Of a stretch of DNA of 37,937 nt, positions 16,009 through 23,506 are shown in pieces. The stretch lies in NCBI GenBank assembly GCA_035308365.1, contig DATGGU010000207.1, positions 1 through 37,937 of the forward strand, in the 5' to 3' direction. This DNA comes from PALSA-505 sp035308365. Its GTDB lineage: Bacteria > Actinomycetota > Actinomycetes > Streptosporangiales > Streptosporangiaceae. The position numbers and the translations under genes were made by a program. The notes under the pieces were generated by a model that saw only the letters and a list, made by a program, of their open reading frames with translations, searched no databases and had not been told where the DNA came from. Each line of letters opens with the position of its first letter. Position 1 is the first letter of the stretch.

Positions 16009-17265
16009 CTATGCCGCGATGGCTGCGGCCGCCGCGGCCGAGCCCGCCACGTAACCGCTTACCAGTGCTGCGGTCAGCCCCCTAAATACCCCCGTCGCAT
16101 CCCCTGCGACAAAAATAGGACGCGTTGAAATCTGCAGGTTCGATCCGATTCGCGGATACCATCCGACTCCTTCGATGGCCGGCGCGTGCAGCTGCGCATC
16201 TAATACATGTATACCGGTCGAGGCGCTCAGCTGGCTCAGTCCTTCGGCGAGGCGCCGGGCCGCCAGAAAGCCAAGAACGTGGACAATGCGGCTTTCTGGC
16301 CTGATATTTCCAGTGGACGAATCAATAACGTCGCCTATGTTTTCCACCACCGGCTCGCTGAGCGGTTGATGACAAAGCGATTCGCGCCAGGCCGCCATCC
16401 CGGTGCGAAGGTCGGTAAAGCGCACCAGAAAACCTATGTTGGACCGGCCGCTCGGCGGGCAGTCGGCCCGGCCGGAGACCGAGGTCAGGCCCGAGGACTT
16501 CGCGGTGACGACCATCCCCTGGCGGCAGCAGCAGAACGTCCGGCAGCCCCATCCGCCGGATGCGCCGATCATGAGCTTGGGATCGAGGCACCGGTCGCCG
16601 GCCAGCACGAACTGCTCGGCCGGCTGCTCCACCCGCACACCCAGCTCCACCCGGCGGAAGACCATCTCCCCGGCCGTCAGGGACCGGCACAGTCCGATCG
16701 GCCCCAGCCGCCCCGGGGCTAACACCACGCGCCGGGCCAGGGTGAGCACCGAGCCGTCGCTGCCACGCAGCACGGCACGGTCGTCCGCCCGCTGCTCGAT
16801 CGATACCACCCGGACGCCGGACCGGATGCACCCGGCGAGTTCGGCTGCCAGCGTCCGGACGATCGAATTTCGCTCGGCGGCCGGCAGGTAGTAGGAAGGA
16901 TAGTCTTTCCGCCGTAACCCATCGGCGGGGGCTGCTGCCACGGGTGCCCGGATGTCGCTGGGGAAGTCGGGGACTTTCATTCCGGCCGGGCGCAAGATCT
17001 CTTTAAGCCATTCATAGCCGGTGCGCAGCAGCGCGGTGGGCTGAACCGACCACAACGCGGTGGCCGACGGGAAGAACGAGAACTTCCCATCCGAGCAGAG
17101 ACCGGCCCCGCCCACCCCGCATATGAGGTCCGTTTGATCACCGCGTGCCCGCTCGGCGAGCGGCTTGCCCTGCTCTAAGATCACGACGCTGGCACCGAGC
17201 CGCCGGCCGGCTAAGGCCGCCGCCAGCCCTCCGGGACCCGCACCCACAACTGCCACGTCGTACAT
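16009..17265 (-). CDS. FAD-dependent dehydrogenase (COG2509-like)
   Basis: From ATG 17265 (MYDVAVVGAGPGGLAAALAG) the protein has 418 aa; an in-frame GTG at 17274 is an alternative. The N-terminal Rossmann motif GAGPGG with ILEQG binds FAD. GVGGAGLCSDGKFSFF closely resembles the GxGGAGxxSDGKL signature of COG2509-type uncharacterised FAD-dependent dehydrogenases. The C-terminus IFVAGDATGVFRGLTAALVSG is the second FAD-contacting motif. A Cys-rich stretch (WGCRTFCCCRQG) is unusual. The 3' 350 bp are visibly less GC-rich than surrounding genes, hinting at transfer. It is the first gene of an operon with an NDT-like and a PNP-fusion protein; a dyad lies 46-61 bp upstream. The substrate is unknown. 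Confidence 0.85.
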   Translation of the reverse strand: MYDVAVVGAGPGGLAAALAGRRLGASVVILEQGKPLAERARGDQTDLICGVGGAGLCSDGKFSFFPSATALWSVQPTALLRTGYEWLKEILRPAGMKVPDFPSDIRAPVAAAPADGLRRKDYPSYYLPAAERNSIVRTLAAELAGCIRSGVRVVSIEQRADDRAVLRGSDGSVLTLARRVVLAPGRLGPIGLCRSLTAGEMVFRRVELGVRVEQPAEQFVLAGDRCLDPKLMIGASGGWGCRTFCCCRQGMVVTAKSSGLTSVSGRADCPPSGRSNIGFLVRFTDLRTGMAAWRESLCHQPLSEPVVENIGDVIDSSTGNIRPESRIVHVLGFLAARRLAEGLSQLSASTGIHVLDAQLHAPAIEGVGWYPRIGSNLQISTRPIFVAGDATGVFRGLTAALVSGYVAGSAAAAAAIAA

Positions 17266-17310
17266 TAACCTCACGTCCGGCGGTCTCCGCTGAGCCACTA
17301 ATAGCGCATC

Positions 17311-17326
17311 CAGGTAATAGTACCTG
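17311..17326. promoter_or_regulatory. Dyad CAGGTA-N4-TACCTG upstream of FAD/NDT/PNP operon
   Basis: Perfect 6-bp arms around ATAG, 46-61 bp upstream of the first gene's ATG. The surrounding sequence is locally AT-rich (ACTAATAGCG on one side). It could be an operator or part of the promoter; no regulator gene is adjacent, so its use is inferred from position and symmetry only. Confidence 0.45.
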
Positions 17327-17487
17327 CCGCGGTTGTGATCATTCCAGCACCAACACGTCCGGGCGCCATTGACTAATTCGTGCGTGCTGTGCTATTGACC
17401 GCCATGCCGGATGACCGGCAGACGGTGGCCGCTTATCCGATTTGCTTGCGGCGGTTGAGAGGACTTTCTGAAGCTGACTTCTGGGTT

Positions 17488-17815
17488 CTATGTTTCCTGT
17501 GTGCTTGGTGTAATCGATGTAAGCCTGGCGTGAGTTTCCGGGGTGGTGGCCCGGGTCAGCAGTACCGATATCTCCAGTCCTCCGGTGGGCCTGCTGACGG
17601 CCCGTACCTGGCCGCGGTGCGCCGCCACGACCGATTGGACGATGGACAGGCCGAGGCCGGTCCCACGCGGTGGCGGCCCGTTCGGGCCGTCCAGCCGGCG
17701 GAACGGCTCGAACAGCGACGGCACCAGGGCGGGCGGGATCACCGCGCCGTCGTTGGCGACCGCTACGAACGCCATGCCCTCCCGCACCCCCGTCGCGACC
17801 TGGATCCAGTGGCCG
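17488..17815 (-). pseudogene. Histidine kinase C-terminal remnant (HATPase domain)
   Basis: On the minus strand this encodes the end of a sensor kinase: WIQVATGVREGMAFVAVANDG (G1-like box), LFEPFRRL (F box), GTGLGLSIVQSVVAAHRG (G2 box) and a final beta strand GLEISVLL, followed by a normal-looking tail. The sensor, dimerisation/His and N-box regions are missing. At about 17814 the sequence switches directly into antisense of an ABC permease end, so the 5' part was deleted. A start codon exists further upstream in the fused frame (17919), but those residues are antisense of the permease and not kinase-like. Confidence 0.7.
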
Positions 17816-18162
17816 TAGGAGTCGGAGGTATCGGCATCGCGAACATCATGGTCATCTCGGTTCTCGAACGCCGCGGCGAGATCGGCCTGCGCCGTGCCCT
17901 TGGCGCGACCAGGCGGCACGTCGGCGCCCAGTTCTTCGCCGAATCGCTGCTGCTGTCCGCGTTCGGCGGGGGGAGCGGGGTGCTGCTCGGCGCGGCGGCG
18001 ACGGCCGGCTACGCCGTGGCCAGGGGCCAGCCAGCGGTGGTACCCGCCCTGGCCGTGGCCGGTGGCATCGGCGTCGCCCTCGGCGTGGGCGTCCTGGCCG
18101 GGATGTATCCGGCCGCTCGCGCCGCCCGGCTCACCCCGACGGAGGCGCTGCGGACCGCATGA
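17815..18162 (+). pseudogene. ABC transporter permease (MacB/FtsX type) C-terminal remnant
   Basis: The plus strand encodes the last part of a MacB/FtsX-family permease: GVGGIGIANIMVISVLERRGEIGLRRALGA, ATRRHVGAQFFAESLLL, two further hydrophobic helices, and the typical end YPAARAARLTPTEALRTA. The rest of the permease (about 250 or more residues) and its ATPase are absent. The open frame extends upstream to 17380 but that part is antisense of the kinase remnant. Together with the kinase remnant this marks a deletion that removed the 5' ends of two divergent genes. Confidence 0.75.
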
Positions 18163-18230
18163 TTCGCCGGCAGGCCAAACAACTCTGGGACCGGCCGGAT
18201 TAACCAGAACGGGACGGGCATACTGGACGG

Positions 18231-18785
18231 GTGATGGAGGCCGCTTTCGGAGCTACCCTGGCGCGGGCTCAAAGCGGTGATGAGGCGGCCTTCACCCGGA
18301 TCTTCCGGGACGTGCAGCCGGCCCTGCTGCGTTACCTGCGGGTGGTGGCGCCCGAGGCGGCCGAGGACGTGGCCGGGGAAACCTGGCTGCAGGTGGTGAC
18401 CGGACTGGCTACCTTCCGCGGCGAGGAGCTGGCGTTCCGGGCCTGGCTGTTCACCATCGCCCGGCACCGCGCGGCCGACTGGGGCCGGTCGCGGGCCCGC
18501 CGCCAGACAGTCCCCATGGCCGACCTCGAAGCGCCGGAACGGCTGAGCGCCCCGGACACCGCCGATGTAGCGCTGGAGCGGATGGCCACCCGGGCCGCCC
18601 TGGCGGCGGTCGCGGCGCTGCCCAGGGAACAGGCCGAGATCATCATGCTGCGCGTGGTGGCCGGGCTGGACACCAGCCAGGTTGCCGGCATCGTCGGAAA
18701 GTCCCCGGGGGCCGTGCGGGTGGCCGCCCACCGGGCGCTTCGCCGCCTGGCGCAAACTGCCGACCGGGCGGGTGTAACGCTTTGA
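18231..18785 (+). CDS. ECF-type RNA polymerase sigma factor
   Basis: A 184-aa group 4 sigma factor. Region 2 (about 22-88) includes LLRYLRVVAPEAAEDVAGETWLQV and FRAWLFTIARHRAADWGR; region 4 (about 125-178) includes ALAAVAALPREQAEIIMLRVVAGLDTSQVAGIVG and the helix-turn-helix PGAVRVAAHRALRRLA. It starts GTG (18231) directly followed by ATG (18234); either may be used. Its stop overlaps the start of the next gene, a membrane protein that could act as its regulator. The sigma factor may direct a small stress or envelope regulon; the target promoter is not known. Confidence 0.93.
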   Translation: MMEAAFGATLARAQSGDEAAFTRIFRDVQPALLRYLRVVAPEAAEDVAGETWLQVVTGLATFRGEELAFRAWLFTIARHRAADWGRSRARRQTVPMADLEAPERLSAPDTADVALERMATRAALAAVAALPREQAEIIMLRVVAGLDTSQVAGIVGKSPGAVRVAAHRALRRLAQTADRAGVTL

Positions 18786-19846
18786 ACCCCTCAGACGCTT
18801 CATCGGCTGAGATGCCTGGGTCCCCTTTCCCGGGCCGGCTCAGCTGCGAGCGTGAAGAGCTGGCACTGGACATGATTCTCGATGGGCTGTCCCTGCCCCC
18901 TGAAGCCCCTCGGGAAATGTACGTGCTGCCTCAGATGCTGGCGGACCTGTCCGGCGCGGCGGGGCCCGACGAGCTGACCGGGGAGGCAGCAGCCCTCTCC
19001 CGGTTCAAGGTCTGTTTCCCCCCGGTCAGCGTCTCACTGGCTAACCATGCTTGTCCGCCTCCGGCCGACTGCGCCGGGGGCCTTGATTTTGCCCGGGGGG
19101 CCGAGCCCCCCGGACCCCCACGATCGGGGCTGGGGTTGGTCGGTCGGCGATCGGGGCTGGGGTTGGGTGGCCGGCGGCTGGGGTTGGTTGGTCGGCCGCT
19201 GGGGTTGGTCGGTCAGCGGCTGGGGCTGGGTGGCCGGCGGGCGGGGTTGCGGGGGCGCGTGCGGGTGGCGGCGGGGACGGCTGCTGCTACGTTTGTGCTG
19301 GGTGGTGCTGCTGCGGCTTATGCCGGGGTGCTGCCTGCGCCGGTGCAGAACTTCGTCCACCAGATGTTCGGCGCGCCGCCGGCCCAGCCGGTCTCGCGTC
19401 ACGTATCTCGTATCACGTCACCCGCCAGCCAGAGTCTTCCGGATGCGACGGTCTCCAGCCGGGCGAAGAATCCCGGCAAGCCCGCCGACCCGGATCACCG
19501 GCGCAGCTCAAGCCACCAGAGTCACTCGGGTGACCAAGGCAGCCAGGGAAGCTCTGGTCCTCAGGGAGGACAGAGCGGCTCAGGCCAGCAGGGCAGCCCG
19601 GGTCACCATGGCGGTTCAAGTCATCACGGGAACCCGGGTCACCGGGGTAGTTCAGGCCAGCAGGGCAACCACGGCAATCCGGGGCGTCAAGGAAATCACG
19701 GAAACCAGGGAAGCCCGCACCGCTCACCCTCCAGCCACCCCGCGCAGCCAGGTCACCCAAGTCACCCAGGCCATCCGGCGCATCCGGGGCACCCTGGTCA
19801 TCCGGGACACCCGGTCAGGCACGGCGGAGCCCCGCACGTCCGCTAG
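18782..19846 (+). CDS. Sigma-factor-linked single-pass membrane protein with collagen-like tail
   Basis: Reads from a TTG that overlaps the sigma-factor stop (TTGA); an ATG at 18812 is an alternative. Residues 1-78 are acidic and helical (EELALDMILDGLSLPPE), like the cytoplasmic part of actinobacterial anti-sigma-type proteins but without an HxxxCxxC zinc motif. Residues 90-157 are an insertion-like block: a palindromic GC element and five GLGL(V/G)G(R/Q)(R/P) repeats. One transmembrane helix follows (about 160-182), then LPAPVQNFVHQMFGAPPA, a motif I associate with sigma-factor-linked membrane proteins. Residues 205-354 are Gly/His/Ser/Gln/Pro-rich collagen-like repeats (GNPGHRG, GHPGHPGHP). 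Regulation of the sigma factor is inferred from coupling and topology. Confidence 0.75.
   Translation: MNPSDASSAEMPGSPFPGRLSCEREELALDMILDGLSLPPEAPREMYVLPQMLADLSGAAGPDELTGEAAALSRFKVCFPPVSVSLANHACPPPADCAGGLDFARGAEPPGPPRSGLGLVGRRSGLGLGGRRLGLVGRPLGLVGQRLGLGGRRAGLRGRVRVAAGTAAATFVLGGAAAAYAGVLPAPVQNFVHQMFGAPPAQPVSRHVSRITSPASQSLPDATVSSRAKNPGKPADPDHRRSSSHQSHSGDQGSQGSSGPQGGQSGSGQQGSPGHHGGSSHHGNPGHRGSSGQQGNHGNPGRQGNHGNQGSPHRSPSSHPAQPGHPSHPGHPAHPGHPGHPGHPVRHGGAPHVR
19091..19120 (+). repeat. GC-rich palindromic element inside the coding region
   Basis: CCCGGGGGGCCGAGCCCCCCGG-type hairpin (arms CCGGGGGG and CCCCCCGG around a short loop), preceded by TTGATTTTG and followed by ACCCCC. This resembles the dispersed palindromic elements that are usually intergenic in Streptomyces-like genomes. 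Here it sits in frame inside a gene. Confidence 0.65.
19122..19250 (+). repeat. In-frame tandem repeat encoding GLGLVGRR units
   Basis: Five degenerate copies of a unit like GGGCTGGGGTTGGTCGGTCGG, spaced about 24-27 bp, encode (S/L)GLGL(V/G)G(R/Q)(R/P). It directly follows the palindromic element and precedes the membrane helix. Confidence 0.85.
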
Positions 19847-19863
19847 GCGACTGCGGTACACGG

Positions 19864-22299
19864 TCAGATCTCTGGCACGTCCTCATCCGGTGAGTTGCCG
19901 CGGTCGCCGGAGACCGGAAGCCGGTCGAAGAACGGCGGGGGATCGCGCCACAGCGGGCGGCCGCCCGCGGCGGCACCGGGGCCACCTTCGGCCGCGGCCC
20001 TGATGGCCTGCCAGACCCGCTGCGGAGTGCAGGGCATGGCGATGTGCCGGACGCCGAGGTGGGAGACGGCGTCGACCACCGCGTTGTGCACCGCGGGCAT
20101 GGACCCGATCGTGCCCGACTCGCCGATTCCCTTGGCGCCCAGCGGGTTGTTGAAGGTGGGGGTCTGAGTGTTGGCGGTGTCGAAGGACGGCAGTTCGGCG
20201 GCGCTCGGCATGGCGTAGTCGGCCAGGCTGGCGGTGACCGGGTTGCCCTCTTCGTCAAAGATCATCTGCTCCCACAGGGCCTGGGCCATCCCCTGGGCGA
20301 TTCCGCCGTGCTGCTGGCCGGTGACCAGCAGCGGGTTGAGGATGCGCCCGCAGTCGTCCACGGCGATATGACGCAGCGGGCGGACCTTGCCGGTTTCGGT
20401 GTCCACCTCGACCACCGACACGTGGGCGCCGAACGGGAACGTTGCGCCCTCCTGCTTGAAGTCCAGTTCGGCCGCCAGCGGGCTGGGTGCGGCGCCCGCC
20501 GCCTGGCCATTCGGGCGGCGATTCCCGTCCTCGGCCAGAGTTGCGAGTTCCGCCCAGGTCAGGCCGCTGGAGGGCACGCCAGCCACGCCGAGCCGGCCGT
20601 CGTCGTGCACGACGATGTCCTCGGTCGCGGCCTCCAGTTCGGTCGCGGCCAGCGACCGGGCCTGCCGCAGCACCTGCTCGGCCGCCCGGAGCACCGCGCT
20701 GCCGCCGAGCTGGAGCGACCGGGAGCCGCCGGTGCCGCCGCCGCGCGGGACGGCCGCCGTGTCGGACTGGACGAAGCGGATCTGCTCGATCGGGATGCCG
20801 AGTGTCTCCGAAACGATCATGGAAAATGCGGTCGCGTGTCCCTGGCCGTGTGCGGAGGTGCCGACCCGGATGGTCGCCGAGCCGTCCCGGTGCACCTCCA
20901 CGATGCCGAGTTCCTGCCCGCCAGCCCCGGCCGTTATCTCCACATACACGCTGACGCCGATGCCGAGCTGCAGCCGGTCGCCCGAGGCCCGCCGGGCCGC
21001 CTGCTGCGCCCGCAGGTCCTCGTAGCCGGCCAGCCGGAGCGCCTCGTCCAGCGCCTTGGTGTAGTCGCCGGTGTCGTAGGTGGCCCCCATCACGGTCTCG
21101 ACCGGGCTGGTGAACGCGGGCCGCAGGTTCCGCCTGCGCAGCTCGACCGGGTCGATGCCGAGCTGGCAGGCGGCGATGTCCATCATCCGCTCGAGGAACT
21201 CGGCGGCCTCCGGCCGGCCCGCGCCGCGGAACGCGCCCATCGGTGTCGTGTTCGTGACCGCCACCGCCGCGTCGTAGCGGATCGCCGGTATCTGGTAGAC
21301 GCCCTGGGCCATCATCCGGGTCGGCCCGGTCGCCAGGGCTCCGCCGAACCCGGCGTACGCCCCGGCGTCACCCAGGATCCGGCAGTGCATGCCGGTAAGG
21401 TGACCGCCGGTGTCGAAGCCCATCTCGATCCACTGCACCTGGCCGCGGCCGTGCGGCATGCTCATCAGGTTGTCGGACCTGGTCTGCACCCAGCGCACCG
21501 GCCGCCCGAGCTTGCGGGCGGCGGCGATGATCACGGCGTGCTCGGCGCTCATCCCGGCCTTGCCACCGAACGCCCCGCCGACGTGCGGGGTGACGACCCG
21601 CACGTTATCCAGGTCGAGATCCAGGTTGGTGGCCACCTTGCTGGCGAACGTGTGCGGCATCTGGGTGGACACGTAGACGGTCAGGTCGTGACCGTCGCCG
21701 TCGTCTCCAGGGACGGCCGCCACGGCGTCGCCCTCCAGGGGCACCACGGCGATCCGCTGGTTCTCCAGGCAGGCCCGGACCACGGTCGCCGCCCCGGCCA
21801 GCGGATCGGGCTGCGGCGGGCCGGCCGAGCTGGCCACCAGGTTGGTGCCGAGCTCCTCGAACTGCAACGGCGCACCGTCGGCCAGCGCCTGCTCCGGATC
21901 CACGACCGCCTGGAGCGGCTCGTAGTCGACGTTGACCAGCTCGGCCGCGTCCACGGCGGCCGTCTCGGTCTCGGCGATCACGACGGCGACCGCGTCCCCC
22001 ACGAAGCGCACCTTCCCCTCGGCCAGCGGCGGCCGTGCGCAGGCCTCGTTGAGCACAAAGAAGCTGTGGAAAGGCCGGATACCCAGGTCGGCGGCGGTGA
22101 AGACACCGAGCACGCCCGGTGCGCGGCTGGCCTCTTCGGTGTCGATGGCGACCAGGCGGGCGTGGGCGAGCGGCGACCTTACGAACGCGGCACAGGCCAG
22201 GCCCTCGATCTTCAGGTTGCCGACGTAGGTGCCCTTGCCGGTCAGCAGGTCGGGATCTTCGACCCGGCGGACGCTATTACCCAACAGGGATCCAGGCAT
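19864..22299 (-). CDS. Molybdopterin-binding large subunit, form-II CO dehydrogenase/xanthine dehydrogenase family
   Basis: An 811-aa catalytic subunit of the molybdenum hydroxylase family. The N-terminus is the a/b hammerhead domain (LLTGKGTYVGNLKI...AFVRSPLAHARL). The Mo cofactor-binding part has GGAFGGK (241-247), GAFRGAGRPE (355-364) and GAKGIGESG with the catalytic Glu near 727. The RGAGR loop is that of form-II (BMS-type) proteins; true form-I CoxL has a Cys-containing AYRCSFR loop, so CO oxidation should not be assumed. No strong Shine-Dalgarno precedes the ATG, and it lies 10 bp after the CoxE-like stop. It should pair with the 2Fe-2S subunit at the start of the same operon, but the FAD subunit is not found here. 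Confidence 0.93.
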   Translation of the reverse strand: MPGSLLGNSVRRVEDPDLLTGKGTYVGNLKIEGLACAAFVRSPLAHARLVAIDTEEASRAPGVLGVFTAADLGIRPFHSFFVLNEACARPPLAEGKVRFVGDAVAVVIAETETAAVDAAELVNVDYEPLQAVVDPEQALADGAPLQFEELGTNLVASSAGPPQPDPLAGAATVVRACLENQRIAVVPLEGDAVAAVPGDDGDGHDLTVYVSTQMPHTFASKVATNLDLDLDNVRVVTPHVGGAFGGKAGMSAEHAVIIAAARKLGRPVRWVQTRSDNLMSMPHGRGQVQWIEMGFDTGGHLTGMHCRILGDAGAYAGFGGALATGPTRMMAQGVYQIPAIRYDAAVAVTNTTPMGAFRGAGRPEAAEFLERMMDIAACQLGIDPVELRRRNLRPAFTSPVETVMGATYDTGDYTKALDEALRLAGYEDLRAQQAARRASGDRLQLGIGVSVYVEITAGAGGQELGIVEVHRDGSATIRVGTSAHGQGHATAFSMIVSETLGIPIEQIRFVQSDTAAVPRGGGTGGSRSLQLGGSAVLRAAEQVLRQARSLAATELEAATEDIVVHDDGRLGVAGVPSSGLTWAELATLAEDGNRRPNGQAAGAAPSPLAAELDFKQEGATFPFGAHVSVVEVDTETGKVRPLRHIAVDDCGRILNPLLVTGQQHGGIAQGMAQALWEQMIFDEEGNPVTASLADYAMPSAAELPSFDTANTQTPTFNNPLGAKGIGESGTIGSMPAVHNAVVDAVSHLGVRHIAMPCTPQRVWQAIRAAAEGGPGAAAGGRPLWRDPPPFFDRLPVSGDRGNSPDEDVPEI

Positions 22300-22309
22300 G
22301 ATCAGCAGT

Positions 22310-23506
22310 CTATCCAGAGATTGGCAGCCGGCTAAGCTCTGCGGTCCCCGGCGAGCCCGCTACCACCTCGGCCAAGGCCTGGAGGGAGGCGACGGAGTGT
22401 CCCTCCAGGAAGTCGTCGACGTAGGGCAGGGCGGCGGCCATTCCCCGGGCCAGCGGGGCATAGCCAGGGGCCGCCTTGAGCGGGTTCACCCAGATGACCT
22501 TGTGTGCCATGAGCGAAAGGCGCCGCATCTCCCGGGCCAGCAGGTCCGGCTCACCACGGTCCCAGCCGTCGGAGAGAATCACCACCACGGCGCCCCTGGC
22601 CATGCCGGGCGCTCCCCAGCGGGTGTTGAACTCGCGCAGTTCGCTGCCGAGCCGGGTGCCGCCGGACCAGTCGGTGACGGCGAGCGCCGCCCGGGCCAGC
22701 GCGGTGTCCGGATCGGGCCGCCGCAGCTCCCGGGTGATCCGGGTGAGCCTGGTCCCGATCGTGAACGCCTCCACCCCGGCGCGCCCGGCCACGGCGACGT
22801 GCAGGAACCGGAGCAGCGCCCTGGCATAGACATCCATGGAACCGCTCACGTCGCACAGCAGCACCACACGCCGGGGCCGCTCGCTGCGCCGCAGCCGCTC
22901 CCGCAGCACCAGCTCACCGCCGTCGGCCAGCCCTCGCCGCAGCGAACGCCGCAGGTCGGGCCAGCGGTCTGCGGGCCGCCCGCGACGCCGTCTGCGGCTG
23001 CGGCGGCTGGCACCGCGCAGGCTGATCGACGCCATGAGCGCCTGCGTCTCGGCCAGCTCGGCCGCCGTGCACGCGGCGAAATCCTTGGTCCGCAGCACCT
23101 CCCGGCGGCTGTACCGCACGGTCAGCACCCGCTCACCGTCCGGGGTGCCGGTGGGTGGCCCGTCCGCTGGCCGCTCGCCGTCGTCGCTGACGGCCGCCAC
23201 CTGCCGCGTCGCGGTCGCGGCCTGGACCGCCCGGCGGTCCAGCCAGAACGCGCTGAAGGCACGGTCATAGGCCACGACGTCCTCGCGGCGGTTGACCAGC
23301 GTGGCCCGGCCCGCCCAGTAGACGCCCGGCCGGCTTCCCAGGCCCACGGCGGCCAGCGCCTGCGCGAACGTCACGGTCGCGTCCGGCGAAACGCCGATGC
23401 CCGACTCGCGCAGCACGTGGGCAAAGGCGACCGCCAGGCGTTCCGGTGCGGCGGATCCGGTCGTGGCCTCAGGCATCCCCCCCACCCGCCTCCCTCGCCC
23501 CTTCAC
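22310..23506 (-). CDS. VWA domain protein, CoxE-like
   Basis: A 398-aa protein of the CoxE type. The N-terminal half is helical (LAVAFAHVLRESGIGVSPDATVTFAQAL), with an Arg-rich middle (SRRSRRRRRGRPADRW). The C-terminal von Willebrand A domain has the MIDAS sequence LLCDVSGSMDVYARALL (DxSxS variant DVSGS) and VVVILSDGWDRGEPDLLAREM. CoxE works with the MoxR ATPase CoxD in maturing the active site of CO dehydrogenases. The GTG start at 23506 overlaps the CoxD-like stop (GTGA); an ATG at 23476 with a purine-rich lead (GGGAGG) is a good alternative giving 388 aa. Confidence 0.9.
   Translation of the reverse strand: MKGRGRRVGGMPEATTGSAAPERLAVAFAHVLRESGIGVSPDATVTFAQALAAVGLGSRPGVYWAGRATLVNRREDVVAYDRAFSAFWLDRRAVQAATATRQVAAVSDDGERPADGPPTGTPDGERVLTVRYSRREVLRTKDFAACTAAELAETQALMASISLRGASRRSRRRRRGRPADRWPDLRRSLRRGLADGGELVLRERLRRSERPRRVVLLCDVSGSMDVYARALLRFLHVAVAGRAGVEAFTIGTRLTRITRELRRPDPDTALARAALAVTDWSGGTRLGSELREFNTRWGAPGMARGAVVVILSDGWDRGEPDLLAREMRRLSLMAHKVIWVNPLKAAPGYAPLARGMAAALPYVDDFLEGHSVASLQALAEVVAGSPGTAELSRLPISG

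Noticed and set aside
17380..17814. N-terminal half of a 260-residue plus frame ending in the ABC permease
   Set aside because: It is antisense to clear histidine kinase motifs, so the frame is a fortuitous read-through of the deletion scar.
20044..22335. 763-residue open frame on the plus strand opposite the Mo-binding subunit gene
   Set aside because: It is a codon-bias shadow of the CoxL-like gene: composition is His/Arg/Gly-rich and there is no domain, while the minus frame has clear molybdenum hydroxylase motifs.
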